From DATBMY01 sp036554605 (GTDB lineage Bacteria > Acidobacteriota > Blastocatellia > UBA7656), in the NCBI GenBank assembly GCA_036554605.1, contig DATBMY010000535.1:1-9881 (forward strand): a stretch of DNA of 9,881 nucleotides, given 5' to 3'. Both the position numbers and the translations under genes were made by a program. The notes beneath the pieces were generated by a model. That model was given only the letters and a program-made list of their open reading frames with translations, searched no databases and was not told the DNA's origin. This document shows, piece after piece, positions 1-7,116 of this stretch. The first letter of the stretch is position 1, and the number at the start of each line of letters is the position of its first letter.

Positions 1-773
1 TAGCCGCGCCTCTTCATCATCTCGGCCAGAGCGCCGAAGTGGTCCGCGTTCAATTCGTTGGCGTGAAGCAAGAGCGTCTGCCTGACTTCGTACCCGAGCG
101 CCTCGCGCGCGAGCTTCTCGAAGAAATCGAATATGCGGTCCATATAAGAGAGGTAAGAATCGACGATTGCTTTCATCTGCGCGCGGTCGCCTCGCGCCTT
201 CGCCGTCTCGTAAACGCGCGCGTATATGTAGTCGTTATTGTCTATCGTGACCGGCGCGACGGTGTAGCCGCGCTCTTTTAAAAACTTGTCGAGCGCATTC
301 TTATACTCGGGTGTCGGACCCGTACGCAATTGCGTATGCCGAAAATATCTGAGCTTCATGCCGCGCTCGCCAAGCAGCTTTCGCGTGACCTGCTCGCCGC
401 GCACTACGTCCTGCTTGTACTCTTCTATGGAGGCGCGGTCGATAGCTATATGCGAGTAGGTGTGATTGCCAAGCTCAAGCCCCGCGTCAAGCCACATCTT
501 TAGCAGAGCCGTGCGCTGTTCTTTTTCCGTTTCGGGAAGCAATCGATATTCATTGACAAACCCTATTGCCGGAACGCCGTGGGCCTTGATCGAGGCCAAC
601 AGCTTCTCGGTAGTGTATCGCATCTTCTTCAGATCTCCGTTGGCCGGCAGATCATCGAAGGTCACGGCTACCTGGCGCTCGGGCTCGACGCGCCCGGATG
701 AATCAAGCGTGGCCGAAAGAGCCGGGGTCAATAAAAATACCGATATGGCAAAAAGCAGAAGCTTGCTTTTCAT
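1..773 (-). CDS. Secreted polysaccharide deacetylase (NodB-like) family protein, partial
   Basis: Partial gene: it starts at 773 and stays open to the window edge, giving 257 codons without a stop. The N-terminus (MKSKLLLFAISVFLLTPALSA) is a classical signal peptide with likely cleavage near residue 21, so the product is exported. A NodB-type metal-dependent deacetylase fold is indicated by TFDD at 38-41 (catalytic base and metal Asp), NHTYSH at 103-108 (the HxxxH metal pair), an Asp in VTIDNND near 178, and a late LLLHANE with His 237. The usual RPPYG arginine motif reads RYFRHTQLRTG (142-151), as in divergent family members, so the substrate (chitin, peptidoglycan or other N-acyl sugar) cannot be told. 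A GGAGG lies about 10 nt before the ATG. It is last in a probable operon with the ACT and SLOG-like genes, 64 nt after the ACT stop. The family call is firm; the substrate is unknown. Confidence 0.88.
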   Translation of the reverse strand, partial: MKSKLLLFAISVFLLTPALSATLDSSGRVEPERQVAVTFDDLPANGDLKKMRYTTEKLLASIKAHGVPAIGFVNEYRLLPETEKEQRTALLKMWLDAGLELGNHTYSHIAIDRASIEEYKQDVVRGEQVTRKLLGERGMKLRYFRHTQLRTGPTPEYKNALDKFLKERGYTVAPVTIDNNDYIYARVYETAKARGDRAQMKAIVDSYLSYMDRIFDFFEKLAREALGYEVRQTLLLHANELNADHFGALAEMMKRRG

Positions 774-837
774 CCTTTCCGCACCTCCCGCGTTTGAGTT
801 TTTGCTGTGATGATCGATTGAACGCCGGGGCGGCATA

Positions 838-1248
838 TCAGGTCAATTTATTTTCGACGAGGTGACCGCTATCGGAAAGCGCGAGGACGGCTCTTTCAAG
901 GTCGCCCTCTTTTACAAGGAGGTAGTCGGTGTCATACGTAGAGATCGCAAAAAAGCTCACGCCCGCGCGGGCGAGCGGCGCGGCGAGCGAAAGCATAACG
1001 CCGGTCAAAGAGAAATCGAGCGGCCCTTCGACCTTCAGGCTTCGCCAGCCGCGCTCGCACCGCACCTCCGACGGGACGGACTCTTCCGCGCATACTATCG
1101 AAAGCTCGTCGGCCGTCTTTGTAATCGAAAAGAACCGGCCCGCGGTTGCCCACGCCGGGATAGCAGCGCCGGCCTCAAGTCTGCACACCGCTAGCCGATC
1201 TAATGTGACCGCGAGCTTTAAGCGGTGCTCTTGCATAGATGATCTCAT
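838..1248 (-). CDS. ACT-domain protein (ACT_7/CASTOR-like), 136 aa
   Basis: Small soluble protein. The N-terminal half (residues 8-60) carries IPAWA, then FFSITKTADELSIVC. The C-terminal half (70-125) carries LKVEGPLDFSLTG and the signature AISTYDTDYLLVK. This pattern is typical of two-ACT proteins of the ACT_7/CASTOR type, which bind amino acids and act as ligand sensors or regulators rather than enzymes. No catalytic domain is present. The start is the ATG of an ATGA overlap with the stop of the upstream SLOG-like gene, which suggests translational coupling. A second in-frame ATG (codon 5) is possible. The fold is confident; ligand and partner are unknown. Confidence 0.88.
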   Translation of the reverse strand: MRSSMQEHRLKLAVTLDRLAVCRLEAGAAIPAWATAGRFFSITKTADELSIVCAEESVPSEVRCERGWRSLKVEGPLDFSLTGVMLSLAAPLARAGVSFFAISTYDTDYLLVKEGDLERAVLALSDSGHLVENKLT

Positions 1249-1808
1249 GCCTGCTTAAACGAGCGGTCGAATAATTCCTCGATAGCGCGGCGGCCGTTCT
1301 CTTCGAGGAACCGCGTGCCCGTCCCGGTGAAATGTATTTGAGAGATGACGGGCTCGTCTCCGGCTTTGCGTTCTACCCAATCGGTCTGATTCCATGTAAA
1401 CCATGCGTTGCGCTTCTGGTCGAATACGTGCAGCGGCTTGTTGCACAGCTTGGCGAACTCGGCGCCCCAGCCCGTACCTCCCTTGACGGTCTTGTTGTCG
1501 AGAACCTCACCGATAACGTATATCTCCTGGCCGCTGTTTATCTGATACCAGATGCTTTGCAGGAGTTTTCGAAAGACGGGGCTGTCGCTGTACCGGCGAT
1601 TCATCAGCCGCGATACGTATTCGAGGCTCACGTCTCCGTTCTTCAACTCCTCGTGATTCAGCACCCGAAGCCCACGCTTGCGGGCGATGTTATGACCCTC
1701 GAAGGTGAAGTTCACTTCTTCGATACCATGGCGCTCGGCCGCCGCGCCGAACTCCGCTTCCGCACCCTTGGCCCCGCCGCTAAAGAGTATGCAGTCTTCT
1801 TTATTCAT
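1245..1808 (-). CDS. SLOG/YpsA-like Rossmann-fold protein, 187 aa
   Basis: I do not recognise a named gene. The protein begins with a beta strand and glycine-rich loop (CILFSGGAKGAEAEF, 6-20), like the SGGxTGAD start of YpsA and circularly permuted YpsA/MoCo-carrier SLOG proteins. A second glycine-rich turn, GGTGWGAEFAK (110-120), is followed by NKPLHVFDQ, which resembles the GGxxT-E and 'KPvhvf' strand of SLOG folds. SLOG proteins bind nucleotides or nucleotide-derived ligands. The C-terminus (FTGTGTRFLEENGRRAIEEL) may complete the pocket. The start is well fixed: GGAAGGA sits 5 nt upstream of the ATG and an in-frame TAA lies five codons before it. It is first gene of the likely three-gene operon with the ACT-domain and deacetylase genes. 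SLOG assignment is by motif resemblance only; any enzymatic role is unknown. Confidence 0.8.
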   Translation of the reverse strand: MNKEDCILFSGGAKGAEAEFGAAAERHGIEEVNFTFEGHNIARKRGLRVLNHEELKNGDVSLEYVSRLMNRRYSDSPVFRKLLQSIWYQINSGQEIYVIGEVLDNKTVKGGTGWGAEFAKLCNKPLHVFDQKRNAWFTWNQTDWVERKAGDEPVISQIHFTGTGTRFLEENGRRAIEELFDRSFKQA

Positions 1809-2123
1809 AATAATCCTTCCTTATTTCTTACTGCGCTGCATGAAGAAAAGCTTTTGCCTCACACAGGTAAACTCATAGGCTAGCATAGCGGACGGGGTTC
1901 TTGAAATAGCCGCCGCTCTTCTGAAGTAATCGGTCAGTAACGAGTGGGCGGAGAAAGGCGGCAGAGTTCAGAGTACACGCTTTAGCGTGCGTACTTGCAG
2001 CCTGAAGGCTGTACTCTGAAACTATGAACTGACCGATTACCTTATGGCCTTATCGCATCCCCTGATGTTTGCGCCGGTGAGATTATGAAAGTAAGCTGGA
2101 ATGCAGGAGACTAAATAATTGCC
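1809..2123. other. Intergenic region between divergent genes
   Basis: This 315-nt gap separates the minus-strand SLOG-like operon from the plus-strand membrane-protein gene, so it must hold both promoters. I see no convincing -35/-10 pair for either direction. Its main content is the 115-nt inverted-repeat element at 1926-2040. A nine-codon open frame with an ATG and TAA (2085-2114) lies just before the membrane-protein gene; it could be a leader peptide but may be chance. Confidence 0.6.
1926..2040. repeat. MITE/REP-like inverted-repeat element with nested hairpins
   Basis: The ends are a perfect 13-nt inverted repeat: GTAATCGGTCAGT (1926-1938) against ACTGACCGATTAC (2028-2040). Inside is a second inverted pair, TTCAGAGTACA (1967-1977) against TGTACTCTGAA (2010-2020). 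Within that are two short hairpins side by side: CACGCT-TT-AGCGTG (1976-1989) and CAGCCT-GA-AGGCTG (1998-2011). There is no open reading frame of its own and no clear target-site duplication. Such nested palindromes are typical of non-autonomous mobile or REP-type repeats, but they could also be a structured RNA or terminator. Only one copy is in the window. Confidence 0.65.
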
Positions 2124-3719
2124 ATGCGGGAATCTAGAACGGCAATTAAGGAAACTGCTTCCGAGGATCTTGAACCGAAGAGATCCATCCTGGATTTAAT
2201 CTGTAATCCCTGGTTAGTTGCTCTTTCCCTCGCGGCAATCTATCTTGCCACCCTCACATCTGATTACTACTGGGATGGGATCACATTCGCGTTGCAAATT
2301 GAAAAGGTCGCCGAAAACAGCGGCGGAACCTCATTGCTGTTTCATCAGAACCACCTTCTTTATAACCCGGCAGGTTATCTCGCCTATAGCGTTCTGCACG
2401 CGCTCGGCATCAATCTACGGGCTCTTTATTTGCTGCAGATAATAAACGCCATGCTCGCGGCAGCTTCGGTCTTTGTTTTCTTTCGCATTGTCGCGAAAAT
2501 GACGCACAGCCGATATGCCGCGGCAGTCTGTTCAGTTGGGCTTGGTATATCGGCGGTCTGGTGGAAGCTTGCGACCGACGCCAATGCGTACGTCTCGTCT
2601 CTGTTCCTTCTGCTGGTATGCGCGAATTGCCTTTTTGGCGTGAGGCCTCGCTGGCATCTGGCGGGCCTGGCGCTTTCGGGCGCGATGCTTATGCACGAGC
2701 TGGCGGCATTGTTTTATCCGGCGGCCCTTATCGCCGTCTACGTAAATAAGAGAAGCGAGCAGAAAGTGAAGTTCGCGCTTGGAATGAGCGCGGTTGCCTG
2801 GGGAATGACGGTCGCTGTCTACTTCACCTTCGCATCTCTAACCCGGGGTATCTCTCAGCCGCTCGATGTGATTGGCTGGGCAGTATCGAATCAAAGCGGC
2901 GTATCTCCTTCGCCGAACCCGCTGCCGGGCATTCTCATGATGCCGCGCGCAAACATAGACCTTATATTTGGACACCGCTTCTCCTTCTTCTTCAGCCGGG
3001 CAGGCTGGCCGGACTACCTCCTGATAGGTCTTGTCCTTGCTCTCACTTGCGCGTTTATTCTCATAGCCGGGCGGAGTATCAGTTTTCCGCGATTGAAAGA
3101 GAGCCTGTCGCGTATCTCGCCCGAGATGAGCGAGATGTGGAAGCAGGCTATGGCGGTGATAATCGCATGGGTCATCCCTTATATAGTATTCTTCGTCTTC
3201 TGGGAGCCCTGGATGCTCTATTATCGTATCTTCTACGTCCCTCCAATTATGCTTTTGTTCGGCATTCTTCTGGCTAACTATAACTTCGTAGCGTACAAAA
3301 CCGGCAAGACGCCATCAGGCGCGGCCGCGCTTCTGGTTATTATTATCGCGCTCTTCAATCTGGTCTTCTTTATTGCTCCCGGCATGCGAGCAGACTCTAA
3401 TACGTTAGTTGCCGCGGCTCGCGGAGCCGGAGATCTTTGGAATGACCGAACAATAGTATATTTTGCCAAACATAATAGCGCCGACACGGCGTTCGAATAC
3501 TTTAACGACCAGACCGAATGGCGCAGGCTTACACCTGATTTGCTATCCCGACTGCCTGATGAGATAGAACTGATCCATAAACAGGGAGGAAATGTCTGGT
3601 TTAATAAAGGGGCGCTCGAATTGAACGGCCCGGACCGGCTCAAACTCGGGGAAGAGATAAAAGTTGAAGTCGACTATGCTCCCGCGCGCTACGCCGAAGT
3701 GCTACCGCCGAATCGGTAG
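2124..3719 (+). CDS. Polytopic membrane protein, GT-C glycosyltransferase-like, 531 aa
   Basis: Integral membrane protein with roughly ten to eleven hydrophobic segments (about 28-46, 84-122, 130-172, 178-207, 217-237, 298-315, 341-360, 365-385, 398-418) and a soluble C-terminal part of about 110 residues. Right after the first segment comes SDYYWDGITFALQIE (46-60), followed by FHQNHLLYNPAGYL. An acidic residue in the first extracytoplasmic loop is the hallmark of GT-C enzymes (PMT/ArnT/Alg families), which use lipid-linked sugars, so Asp 51 is the candidate catalytic residue. No specific family or substrate can be named. The start at 2124 is the only ATG in reach, as an in-frame TAA lies at 2112. 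A possible SD (AGGAGA) is unusually far, about 13 nt. It stands alone on the plus strand and ends 4 nt from the stop of the convergent HlyIII gene. Confidence 0.82.
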   Translation: MRESRTAIKETASEDLEPKRSILDLICNPWLVALSLAAIYLATLTSDYYWDGITFALQIEKVAENSGGTSLLFHQNHLLYNPAGYLAYSVLHALGINLRALYLLQIINAMLAAASVFVFFRIVAKMTHSRYAAAVCSVGLGISAVWWKLATDANAYVSSLFLLLVCANCLFGVRPRWHLAGLALSGAMLMHELAALFYPAALIAVYVNKRSEQKVKFALGMSAVAWGMTVAVYFTFASLTRGISQPLDVIGWAVSNQSGVSPSPNPLPGILMMPRANIDLIFGHRFSFFFSRAGWPDYLLIGLVLALTCAFILIAGRSISFPRLKESLSRISPEMSEMWKQAMAVIIAWVIPYIVFFVFWEPWMLYYRIFYVPPIMLLFGILLANYNFVAYKTGKTPSGAAALLVIIIALFNLVFFIAPGMRADSNTLVAAARGAGDLWNDRTIVYFAKHNSADTAFEYFNDQTEWRRLTPDLLSRLPDEIELIHKQGGNVWFNKGALELNGPDRLKLGEEIKVEVDYAPARYAEVLPPNR

Positions 3720-3720
3720 C
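3701..3720. terminator. Possible bidirectional terminator hairpin between convergent genes
   Basis: GCTACCG (3701-3707) pairs perfectly with CGGTAGC (3714-3720) around a 6-nt loop. The stem contains the TAG stop of the plus-strand membrane-protein gene and lies just beyond the stop of the minus-strand HlyIII gene. A second small stem, CGGCT-CA-AGCCG (3720-3731), abuts it. Neither side has a run of T, so intrinsic termination would be weak; it may act only in 3' end protection. Confidence 0.35.
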
Positions 3721-3723
3721 GGC

Positions 3724-4368
3724 TCAAGCCGGGAGCACGTAGAAGAAGACGGCGAAGTAATGACAGATGCTGCCGGCCATAACGAAGAGATGCCAGATGG
3801 CGTGGTTATAAGGTATGCGCTTGCAGGCGAAGAAGGCTACGCCGAAGGTATAAAAAAGTCCCCCGGCAAGAAGCCACACAAGCCCCGCGGTCGGGATTGC
3901 CTCCACCAGCGGCTTGAAGACGATAATCACCGACCAGCCCATCAGGATATATAAGACCGGCGAGATTATCTTGAAGCGATCGATGTTATACAACTTGAAC
4001 AGCACGCCTAAGAGCGCCAGCGTCCAGATAGTAGCCAGAAGCGTCCAGCCCCAGAAGCCCCGGAGGTTCACGAGCGTGAAGGGTGTGTAAGTCCCCGCGA
4101 TCAGCAGGTAGATCGCCGCGTGGTCGAGTATCTTGAGCAATCTTTTGAGGTGCGGTCTTCGAAAACTGTGATAGAGCGTCGAAGCGGTGTAGAGCAGGAT
4201 TAGCGTGACTCCGAAGGTCGTGCAGCCAATGATGTGCAGCATCGTCCCTTGAAGGATGCAGAATACCTCCATAACCACGAACCCGATGATGCTCAGCGCG
4301 AGCCCTATCCCGTGGGTGATGGTGTTGGCAAGCTCCTCGATGAAAGATTGGTGCTCCAGGTTTTCCAT
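3724..4368 (-). CDS. Hemolysin III / PAQR family membrane protein
   Basis: A 214-residue protein with seven predicted membrane helices, the normal length for bacterial HlyIII (YqfA/TrhA-like) proteins. Family motifs are in order: NTITHGIG (15-22), STLYHSF (63-69), LDHAAIYLLIAGTYTPF (81-97), and the C-terminal NHAIWHLFVMAG...CH (188-203). His 67, Asp 82, His 189 and His 193 are the expected metal-site residues shared with the PAQR/ceramidase-like hydrolase superfamily. 'Hemolysin' is a historical name; bacterial members are tied to membrane-lipid homeostasis. It is the last gene of the pspA operon, starting 6 nt after the stop of the AAA ATPase gene, so its translation is probably coupled. No strong SD is seen. 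The family assignment is secure; a role with PspA is an inference. Confidence 0.94.
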   Translation of the reverse strand: MENLEHQSFIEELANTITHGIGLALSIIGFVVMEVFCILQGTMLHIIGCTTFGVTLILLYTASTLYHSFRRPHLKRLLKILDHAAIYLLIAGTYTPFTLVNLRGFWGWTLLATIWTLALLGVLFKLYNIDRFKIISPVLYILMGWSVIIVFKPLVEAIPTAGLVWLLAGGLFYTFGVAFFACKRIPYNHAIWHLFVMAGSICHYFAVFFYVLPA

Positions 4369-4374
4369 GAGCTT

Positions 4375-6084
4375 TTATCTCACAAAAGGTCTCAGCTGCT
4401 CGATGCGCTGCCCCAGGTCTGCGGCTGAAAGATGGCGGTACTGCTCCGGTATCATCTCGCGCGACGTGGCCTCGCGCGCCGCCACGAGCGTCTGGTACTC
4501 GACCGCCATCTCGTCGCGCGCCGGGCTGAACTCGTTTGCCACCTGCTCCATATCAGCCTGCGAGACCGCGGCGCGGCCCGCCATGCGCGCTACGCGGCGG
4601 GCGCGTATGAGCATCGATTCGATGTCGGCGCCCGACAGCGTCAGCTTGCTTTTAGTGATCGGCGTCCAGTCGCTCACCTCATGCTCTATCTTGTTCTTTC
4701 TGATCATCGCGTCGACTATCGCCTGCCGGTCTGATTCCGTTTCCGGGTAGAAGAGCGATATGTGCTCTTCGGCGCGTCCCTGACGTTTGAGGTCGATCGG
4801 CAACAGGTCCGGCCGGCTCGTCATCAGTATCCACAATATGCGCCCGCGATTTCGGGTGTCGCCCATGGCTCCGGCGAGCTTCGAAAATATTCGCGCGTCC
4901 ACCCCCGAATCGCCGCCCGTCTCGCGGCTCCCCAGCGTGGCGTCGGCTTCGTCTATCAGCACGACTATCGGCGCGAGCGTCTGGAGCAGATTGAGAATCT
5001 TTTCGAGGTTCGCTTCGCTCGACCCGACCCATCGCTCGCGAAAGTTCTTAAACGCGACTACGTTCAGCCCGCAATCGTGCGCGAAGCTTTCCGCGAGAAA
5101 GGTCTTGCCCGTCCCTACGGGGCCCGATATCAGTATCCCCATGGGCGCTTCCTCGGTGTTGCCCGTGCGGATCGTGTCGGCTATGGAGCGCAGGTAAGCC
5201 TTCGCCTTCTCCATGCCGCCGACCGCGTCCAGCCCGAAGCGCGGCTGCACGAATTCGACAAGGCCGACGGTTTCGGCTTCGATCAGCTCTTTCTTCTTGC
5301 GGCGCACGTGGTCGAGCGAAAGCCCGTCGCGCTCGGTGGCGGCGCTGCGAAGCAGCGAGTTGAGGTGGACGCGGTTGAGCCCCGATGTCATCAGCGAAAG
5401 CTGCTCGTCGGTGGCGTCGACTTTGAGCTGCGGCAGCTGGCCGCGCATGTGGCGAATGAATTCGAGCCGCTCATTATCATCAGGATAAGGAATCTCTATT
5501 GCAGCGAGGCGCGAGTTCTGTCTTATCCGCGGGTTGACTTCGGCGACGCTTTCGGCGATGAGGATGACGATGTTGTCCTTCTTCAAGAGGCGCGAGCTTG
5601 TTATCCACCGCTGAAGCGTCACCAGGTTCGTACGGTCTTCGCCCGACATGAAGCTCACGTCGCCGGCCGGGATTATCGTGTCGAGGAAATTGACTATGAC
5701 GGCCACCTGGTCGCCGTAAAGCAGAAAATGCTCTATGAGCGGGAGCGCCCGCGACGGGTCTTTGGGGAGTTGCTTTATCGCGTCTCGCCCGGCGAGCGGG
5801 TCCGAGACTCTGAGCAACGCGGCGAAGGCGCGCTGCGCGTCGTCGGAGCCGAAGCTTATACCCTGGCTGCGGTTGTAGGTCAGCAGGTGCTTGGTCCCCA
5901 CAAGCTCGCGCTGGAGGTAATTGAGCAGGCTTATGTACTCCGGCCCCGAGCGCACGAGATCATATATGTTGTTATAGAGAAGGAAATGGCTCGATTCGCC
6001 CGCGTAATACTTGCGAGCCATCTTTGCCGCCCAGCCGGGCAGCTGATCTATTTCATCAAGCAACAGTCTGGTTCTTGTCGACAT
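4375..6084 (-). CDS. AAA+ ATPase with a degenerate N-terminal AAA-like half
   Basis: A 569-residue protein. The C-terminal half is a complete classical AAA module: Walker A GPVGTGKT (321-328), pore-loop-like FRERWVGSS (348-356) with an aromatic residue, Walker B VVLIDEAD (374-381), a second region of homology ending in MTSRPDLLPIDLKRQGR (421-437) with sensor-1 and arginine-finger positions, and sensor-2 LSGADIESMLIRAR (483-496). Such ring ATPases thread or remodel protein substrates. The N-terminal half (about 30-260) resembles a dead AAA domain: FLLYNNIYDLV (34-44) where Walker A would be, VAVIVNFLD (127-135) as a Walker-B-like strand, and IRQNSRLAAIEIPYPDDNERLEFI (187-210), in the style of an SRH end. 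This layout resembles Ycf46-like and Cdc48-type proteins. It lies between the two-TM protein (45-nt gap) and HlyIII (6-nt gap). Start ATG at 6084 has only a weak SD. The ATPase call is secure; acting on PspA is inference. Confidence 0.95.
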   Translation of the reverse strand: MSTRTRLLLDEIDQLPGWAAKMARKYYAGESSHFLLYNNIYDLVRSGPEYISLLNYLQRELVGTKHLLTYNRSQGISFGSDDAQRAFAALLRVSDPLAGRDAIKQLPKDPSRALPLIEHFLLYGDQVAVIVNFLDTIIPAGDVSFMSGEDRTNLVTLQRWITSSRLLKKDNIVILIAESVAEVNPRIRQNSRLAAIEIPYPDDNERLEFIRHMRGQLPQLKVDATDEQLSLMTSGLNRVHLNSLLRSAATERDGLSLDHVRRKKKELIEAETVGLVEFVQPRFGLDAVGGMEKAKAYLRSIADTIRTGNTEEAPMGILISGPVGTGKTFLAESFAHDCGLNVVAFKNFRERWVGSSEANLEKILNLLQTLAPIVVLIDEADATLGSRETGGDSGVDARIFSKLAGAMGDTRNRGRILWILMTSRPDLLPIDLKRQGRAEEHISLFYPETESDRQAIVDAMIRKNKIEHEVSDWTPITKSKLTLSGADIESMLIRARRVARMAGRAAVSQADMEQVANEFSPARDEMAVEYQTLVAAREATSREMIPEQYRHLSAADLGQRIEQLRPFVR

Positions 6085-6110
6085 AATCCCGGAGTAATTT
6101 GAAGCCCTGA

Positions 6111-6131
6111 AACAGGCTCCAGGAGCCTGTT
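6111..6131. repeat. Perfect 21-nt palindrome in the operon junction
   Basis: AACAGGCTCC (6111-6120) and GGAGCCTGTT (6122-6131) are exact reverse complements around one base. It overlaps the TAA stop (6130-6132) of the upstream two-TM gene and lies 27 nt before the AAA ATPase start. There is no T run on the minus strand after it, so it is unlikely to be a full terminator. It could be a partial terminator or RNA-stability hairpin setting the ratio of the two products, or an operator. Confidence 0.7.
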
Positions 6132-6981
6132 ACTGCCGTTGTGCGATAGGGGGACGCCGGCCTTCGGTCGAAGTTCGCTCGCTGATGTCGAGCTGGTTGA
6201 GGACCGGAGCTGTCTCGTCGAGTATCTCTTTGGTGATCTCTATGGACGAAAGCAGCGACTCGAAGTCTAAAGACGATATGCTCTCAGGCGTAGGCATAGT
6301 GATCACCTGGTCGTTTACCAGCCCGAAGAAGCTCTCGATAGATTGCAGCTGCGCCTCTACGCGCTTCATGGAGCGCTCGATGTCGTCATAAGTCCGCATG
6401 CGCTTTCGCAAGAATTCCAGGTGAGTCTCGTAGAGCCGCCGGGTGTCGTCGTCGGGCGCATTGGCGATTGACCGCTCCGCCTGCTGCATCTGATTGTTTA
6501 TCGTCTGCCGGTTGATCGAGCGCATATGATTCTTGCGCCGGCGGTAAGTGTCGAGCAGGTCGACGTAGGATTCCCAGTAGAGGTCGAGCATCTGAATGCG
6601 TTCGGGGATCTCGGTGACGTGGGTGAACTTCTGATAGTTTTGATATATCTGGTTCTTCATCCAGCGCAGGTATTCGACGGCTTCCCGCTCGCGCGGGTCG
6701 AAGGTCTTTATCATCTCTTCGCGCCGCTGCGAGCGGTCGGCCAGCTGTCGCTGGCGCATGCGCTGGTCGACGAGCCTGCGATAGCCGGGCGTGTTGGGCA
6801 CGGTGGCCAGATAAAGCGCCTCGCCCCCGCCCGCTATGGCGAGCGGCAACCACCAGAAGAGCCAGGCTATGATGCCGGGGTTCGTCGAGGCAAAGACCGC
6901 CATCGCCACCAATATCACGAGCGCCCAGATGTTGAGCGGCTCCTTGAATGCTTCTTTAACGTAATTGACCTTTTCCGGCAT
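6130..6981 (-). CDS. Two-TM protein with long helical/coiled-coil domain, psp operon
   Basis: No named family recognised. The 283-residue protein has two hydrophobic segments near the N-terminus (about 17-33 and 36-60), then a long charged, helix-prone region (70-265) rich in E, R, K and Q, with coiled-coil-like stretches around 150-225 (SMKRVEAQLQSIESFF). The C-terminal tail (268-283) is short and polar. There is no enzyme motif, so it looks like a membrane-anchored scaffold or adaptor facing the cytoplasm. It sits between pspA and the AAA ATPase gene, 135 nt after pspA with an inverted-repeat element in the gap, and 45 nt before the ATPase. The position suggests it links the PspA assembly or the membrane to the ATPase. 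That role is inference. Start ATG at 6981 has a weak GAGAG SD. Confidence 0.8.
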   Translation of the reverse strand: MPEKVNYVKEAFKEPLNIWALVILVAMAVFASTNPGIIAWLFWWLPLAIAGGGEALYLATVPNTPGYRRLVDQRMRQRQLADRSQRREEMIKTFDPREREAVEYLRWMKNQIYQNYQKFTHVTEIPERIQMLDLYWESYVDLLDTYRRRKNHMRSINRQTINNQMQQAERSIANAPDDDTRRLYETHLEFLRKRMRTYDDIERSMKRVEAQLQSIESFFGLVNDQVITMPTPESISSLDFESLLSSIEITKEILDETAPVLNQLDISERTSTEGRRPPIAQRQ

Positions 6982-6998
6982 AACACTCTCGGAGGGAC

Positions 6999-7116
6999 GA
7001 AGGGGTCAAGGGGTGAAGGAGCATCTATCCTTATTCACCGCTCCGCTCTCGTCCTTCATCTTAACTGTTCATCCGCCATAGTTCACCCTTTCACCCCTTC
7101 ACCCTTTCACCCCTTC
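6999..7116. repeat. Inverted-repeat element A (GGGGTC-type arms), between pspA and two-TM gene
   Basis: Left arm 6999-7020 and right arm 7095-7116 pair as an imperfect 22-nt inverted repeat (19 of 22). The right side contains two exact tandem copies of TTCACCCTTTCACCCC (7082-7097, 7098-7113). The element abuts the pspA stop (7117-7119), so in the operon mRNA it would fold as a long hairpin behind pspA. It could reduce read-through, or it may only be an inserted repeat. It resembles elements B and C. Confidence 0.65.

Noticed and set aside
1332..1883. Plus-strand open frame opposite the SLOG-like gene
   Set aside because: No recognisable features. The minus-strand frame has a fitted SD, glycine-rich motifs and an overlap with the next gene.
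4762..6102. A 446-codon plus-strand open frame opposite the AAA ATPase gene
   Set aside because: Its translation has no family features and is rich in Arg, Val and Ala, as expected from the antisense frame of a GC-rich gene. The minus strand encodes a clear ATPase.
7082..7116. Tandem repeats read as a CRISPR array
   Set aside because: Only two contiguous 16-mers, no spacers, no cas genes.
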